DNA from: RDXT01 sp033762375
GTDB lineage: Bacteria > Bacteroidota > Bacteroidia > J057
NCBI GenBank assembly: GCA_033762375.1
Contig: JANRLQ010000096.1
Coordinates: 62,001-126,000 of the forward strand
Direction: 5' to 3'
Length of the DNA stretch: 64,000 bases
Part shown: positions 61,218-64,000 of the stretch, piece by piece
Position numbering within the stretch: position 1 is the first letter of the stretch
Layout of the letters: every line of letters starts with the position of its first letter
Made by a program: the position numbers and the translations under genes
The notes under the pieces: model-generated
What the model was told of the DNA's origin: nothing
Seen by the model: only the letters and a program-made list of their open reading frames with translations
Database searches by the model: none

Positions 61218-61684
61218 TCTCGATCAAAAGTATTGCCGACGAACGCCTGGACTTTGCCTTCGATTGTGTGCAGATCGTAATTAAATCAACAGAATCTCAC
61301 CTTTCAGCAGAAGAGCAGACCTATACCCCTGCTGCACGGAAGGGCCTGAACAAAGGCAAGCCTACTGAGGTAGCCAAAAACTACCATCAATACATCAAAT
61401 CCTTCGGAATGCTGATGCTCAATAGTGGATTGGTAGCGGCATTGTTATTTGCCCAAGGAAAAGCTAAAAAAGGTGATGAAAAAGGTAAAGCCTACGGCCT
61501 GATCATTTCTCACTTGACAACTCGGCTCAAAAATCGCGAGCTTATCACCCAGGTAGATAAGCAGGCTATCGAAGAACTCTTCAACAAAGACGGCTCCGAC
61601 ATCCGCATCATTACCCGCGAGGCGCTGAGCTTCCTTGAAGACCTCAAACGGGTAGCTGACGCCCGCCTTTACAATCCCGAATAA
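61214..61684 (+). CDS. cmr5: Type III-B small subunit Cmr5
   Basis: Cmr5 is the small helical subunit that lines the target-binding groove. The 156-residue length is usual. The string ARKGLNKGKPTEVAKNYHQY and ILLNSGLVA-like MLNSGLVAALLFAQGKA are family marks, followed by SHLTTRLKNRELIT and EALSFLEDLKRVADARL. It overlaps cmr4 by ATGA and is followed by cmr6 after 10 bases. Confidence 0.92.
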   Translation: MISIKSIADERLDFAFDCVQIVIKSTESHLSAEEQTYTPAARKGLNKGKPTEVAKNYHQYIKSFGMLMLNSGLVAALLFAQGKAKKGDEKGKAYGLIISHLTTRLKNRELITQVDKQAIEELFNKDGSDIRIITREALSFLEDLKRVADARLYNPE

Positions 61685-61694
61685 ATCCTCGATT

Positions 61695-62861
61695 ATGGCT
61701 GACAATCATCTCTACAATATCAGCAAAACGGCTCTGCCTAATGATACCAAGCAAACGCTGGGGGCGAAATTACCCAATAACTTTGCTTTGCTCTTCAACC
61801 GGATGGCGCATTTCGCAAATAAGGAAGAACTGAGTGAAAGTGGAGATATTGGTAGCCTGATCTCGAAAGAGATTAAGGCGCATTTTTTCCATAAGACCAA
61901 AAAAGGAAAAGATAACTATCATCTAGACCTCACCAAAAAATGGGAGATAAGCCCTGATCAGCGAATGCATTACAAACAGTTTTTGGATGATTATGCAGCA
62001 GCTATTCAGGCACTATATATTGATTGCCAGCCCTTTACGCTGAAGTCTGATTGGCGTATCGCCCTCGGCATGGGCAATGAGTCGGTGTATGAAAATGGAT
62101 TTACTTTCCATCCCACCCTTGGAATTCCTTACCTGCCTGGTAGTTCACTCAAAGGTATGACCCGGCATTGGGCGATTGATACTGGCAAGCCGAAAACAGA
62201 AATAAATGCAATTTTTGGGCATGAAAATGATGTATCGGTCAAGAGTGAAGAATTTCAGCAAGGCCAGATCGTATTCTTCGATGCCCTGCCTACCGAGCTA
62301 AATCAAGGCATGGTACAGCCTGACATCATAAATAACCACTACCCCGAGTACTATGCAGGTGAAAAATACCCCGCAGACTGGCTCAGCCCCCGGCCCATTT
62401 TTTTTCTGACGATGAAGGAAGTGTCATTTCAGTTCTGCCTGGGATATATCTCCCGCATAGATACAAATGGTGGAGCTGCCCTGCTTGAAAAGGCGCAGAC
62501 ATGGCTTCAAAGTGCTTTGGAAGAAAGCGGAGTGGGCGCTAAGACGGCTGTAGGATATGGGCGACTGCGGGACAAGGGAGGCTACAACCCTCCTTCAACA
62601 GAGCGACGCCCAAAGTTTAAAGAAGGACATCCCGACAAAAAACTCAAAAAGGATGAAGAATTAGAGGCTGAAGTTACAGGTGCAGGGAAGCCATGTAAAG
62701 CCACTTTGTATGGATATGGAGACAGGAAATATGAGGGTGTTTTCGTATATGGAAATACCACTGAGTTACAGATCGGAGATGTTTTCTCTGTAACCATCCA
62801 GCCCGACCCCTCTGGTAAAAAAATTCAATCGGCCCGCTTGAGTAAAATGAAACTCACATGA
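61695..62861 (+). CDS. cmr6: Type III-B RAMP protein Cmr6 with C-terminal extension
   Basis: Cmr6 caps the Cmr complex together with Cmr1. The 388-residue product has the RAMP core with GIPYLPGSSLKGMTRHWA, VVFFDALPT-like QIVFFDALPTELN and the glycine-rich end GAKTAVGYGRL. About 92 residues follow the core (297-388): a charged linker (EGHPDKKLKKDEELEAEV) and a beta-rich OB-like segment (YGDRKYEGVFVYGNTTELQ). This tail is longer than in the Cmr6 proteins I recall. It overlaps cmr2 by ATGA. Confidence 0.92.
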   Translation: MADNHLYNISKTALPNDTKQTLGAKLPNNFALLFNRMAHFANKEELSESGDIGSLISKEIKAHFFHKTKKGKDNYHLDLTKKWEISPDQRMHYKQFLDDYAAAIQALYIDCQPFTLKSDWRIALGMGNESVYENGFTFHPTLGIPYLPGSSLKGMTRHWAIDTGKPKTEINAIFGHENDVSVKSEEFQQGQIVFFDALPTELNQGMVQPDIINNHYPEYYAGEKYPADWLSPRPIFFLTMKEVSFQFCLGYISRIDTNGGAALLEKAQTWLQSALEESGVGAKTAVGYGRLRDKGGYNPPSTERRPKFKEGHPDKKLKKDEELEAEVTGAGKPCKATLYGYGDRKYEGVFVYGNTTELQIGDVFSVTIQPDPSGKKIQSARLSKMKLT

Positions 62862-64000
62862 ATCCTACCCACTTCTTCATCTTCTCCCTCGGACCGGTAC
62901 AGTCCTTCATTGCACAGGCCCGCAAGGCTCAGGACCTCTACCTTGGCTGCCGGATGATCTCCGACTATTGCCGCTGTGCGGCCTTCGCATTTCAGCAGAC
63001 AGGCGGGCAGATTATCTTCCCTAAAATACAAAGCGAATCCCTGACCAACCGGTTTGTGGGCATAATCACATTGGCTAACCAGGATGCCGGGAAACAAATT
63101 GGCGAATCCATCGCCCAGACTGTGCAGAATCGTTTTGTCGAAGAGGGCCTGGCCGCAATTCGTGCGGGTTTGGGAGGCAATATTAATCCAGAGGACATCA
63201 TCGGGATGCGAGAGCAACTGGAGGCTCATCTGCAAACCTACTGGGTATTTTCCCCCTACGATTCGCAGAACTATGCGGCAAGCTATCAGGAGGCTGAACG
63301 CGTATTTGGCATGAGCAAACACCTGCGCACGCCCAAAGTCCTCACCTACCAAGGTGCTGGGGGTGGGTATAATATGTTCGCAACTGACTTTCTGGGTGAA
63401 ACCGGCCGTAAGTGTCTCGTGGATGGAGAACTGAATGTGAAGGTGTATCGGTGGAGCGATCAGGATTCCAACCGCCACCAAAACAATCCGCAAGAATTGA
63501 TGCGGCATAAACTATTCTTCACTAATCGACAAGAGGTAGTGCTGGTTGGGAACCAATCAGATACTGGACCTTTTGCTTCCATCGAGCAAGTTCCGCCCAA
63601 GTTTATCCAGGATGGCGAGGGGCTATCAGCCATAAGTTTCTTTAAGCGATGCTACCTCCCTGATGGAATAGACTATGGAGGCATGAAAAATAGTCCAGAT
63701 CACTGGAATGTCAAGCCTTACAATACGGATATCTTTTGGCAAGGAGTTGAAGTTTCGACTACTGCCAAGATAGCCCTGCTTGATGTGTTGACGAAAGCTA
63801 AGGCGAGTGAACAGTTTGGCAGTGCTTTTTCTCGCCTTGAATCATTTATTCATCACTCAAGACCTTCCAATTTTGATAAAAAATATCCCAACTACCGCGC
63901 AGAGGACGAAGAACTCTACTTCGAAGAAAACCTCACGGAGGCCTACTTCAGAAAGTACATTTTTGACCCAAGGAAACTTGATGAAATTCGGACGGCTCAC
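62858..64000 (+). CDS. cmr2: Type III-B Cas10-like subunit Cmr2, 5' part, HD-less
   Basis: The frame is open from the ATG at 62858 to the window edge (381 codons). The start (FIFSLGPVQSFIAQARKAQD) is the first palm-domain region of Cmr2. There is no HD-nuclease domain before it, so single-strand DNase activity would be missing; the cyclic-oligoadenylate synthase part should lie beyond the window. The sequence LYLGCRMISDYC follows the usual DLW-x-GS pattern. It closes the visible operon. If the rest is intact, it would supply the signal for CARF proteins such as the divergent regulator. Confidence 0.9.
   Translation, partial: MNPTHFFIFSLGPVQSFIAQARKAQDLYLGCRMISDYCRCAAFAFQQTGGQIIFPKIQSESLTNRFVGIITLANQDAGKQIGESIAQTVQNRFVEEGLAAIRAGLGGNINPEDIIGMREQLEAHLQTYWVFSPYDSQNYAASYQEAERVFGMSKHLRTPKVLTYQGAGGGYNMFATDFLGETGRKCLVDGELNVKVYRWSDQDSNRHQNNPQELMRHKLFFTNRQEVVLVGNQSDTGPFASIEQVPPKFIQDGEGLSAISFFKRCYLPDGIDYGGMKNSPDHWNVKPYNTDIFWQGVEVSTTAKIALLDVLTKAKASEQFGSAFSRLESFIHHSRPSNFDKKYPNYRAEDEELYFEENLTEAYFRKYIFDPRKLDEIRTAH

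Noticed and set aside
62825..63508. A 227-codon minus-strand frame at the start of cmr2
   Set aside because: The plus strand carries a clear Cmr2 start with ATGA coupling to cmr6 and stays open to the window end.
52134..64000. A CRISPR repeat-spacer array within the defence island
   Set aside because: I looked through the gaps at 52.1-52.4, 53.66-53.77, 54.26-54.36 and 55.8-56.2 kb for repeats of 25-40 bases at regular spacing and found none.
1..64000. tRNA or rRNA genes
   Set aside because: No cloverleaf with a TTCGANTC-like T-arm plus matching acceptor ends, and no rRNA-like stretch, stood out in the gaps between genes; a tRNA scan would be more reliable than reading by eye.

Overview
The window reads as a chromosomal stretch from a member of the Bacteroidota, probably near Saprospiria; the phylum call is firmer than the class. 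Evidence seen directly: several secreted proteins end in type IX secretion (T9SS) type A sorting domains, one lipoprotein matches the T9SS plug family, several genes have the TTTG-N19/20-TAnnTTTG promoter form typical of this phylum, and most starts lack a Shine-Dalgarno box. The DNA is GC-rich apart from two low-GC patches (about 13.3-15.0 kb and much of 55.8-64.0 kb).

Layout. 0-5 kb: a cut response regulator, a NarL-type response regulator, tgt with a membrane-protein partner, and a periplasmic family often labelled 'asparagine synthetase B'. 5-13 kb: a MacB/FtsX-type permease, metF, a DUF1015 protein, serC, inorganic pyrophosphatase and acs. 13-15 kb: a low-GC patch with a small membrane protein and a PhyH-type dioxygenase. 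15-25 kb: a large T9SS-secreted metzincin, a membrane protein with two beta-rich flanking domains, fadD, and an egtB-egtD pair. 25-38 kb: two DUF427 proteins, bestrophin, a flippase, a PKD adhesin-like protein, a sigma factor/anti-sigma-like/PKD lipoprotein cassette, a fused endonuclease-phosphodiesterase lipase-like protein, and the T9SS plug. 38-52 kb: an amino-acid permease, secreted endonuclease I, an ACMSD-like amidohydrolase, an S41 peptidase next to an AraC-type regulator, crtZ, an M15 peptidase, an RDD protein and a metal-receptor protein.

The main item is the defence island at 52.3-64.0 kb. It holds cas6, two unrecognised genes, a divergent regulator that joins a CARF-like sensor domain to a sigma-54 activator (RtcR-like), and a type III-B operon running off the window end: cmr1, an ATPase gene and an HNH gene resembling the Septu pair ptuA-ptuB, a 30-codon stump of cmr2, a second cmr1, cmr4, cmr5, cmr6 and an HD-less cmr2/cas10. 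Genes are joined by ATGA overlaps or near-zero gaps. A -24-like box (TTGGCAC) lies upstream of the operon. My inference is that Cas10-made cyclic oligoadenylate or a related ligand is read by the CARF domain, which turns on the operon (and its Septu-like toxin pair) through sigma-54. No CRISPR array, cas1, cas2 or cmr3 is seen inside the window.
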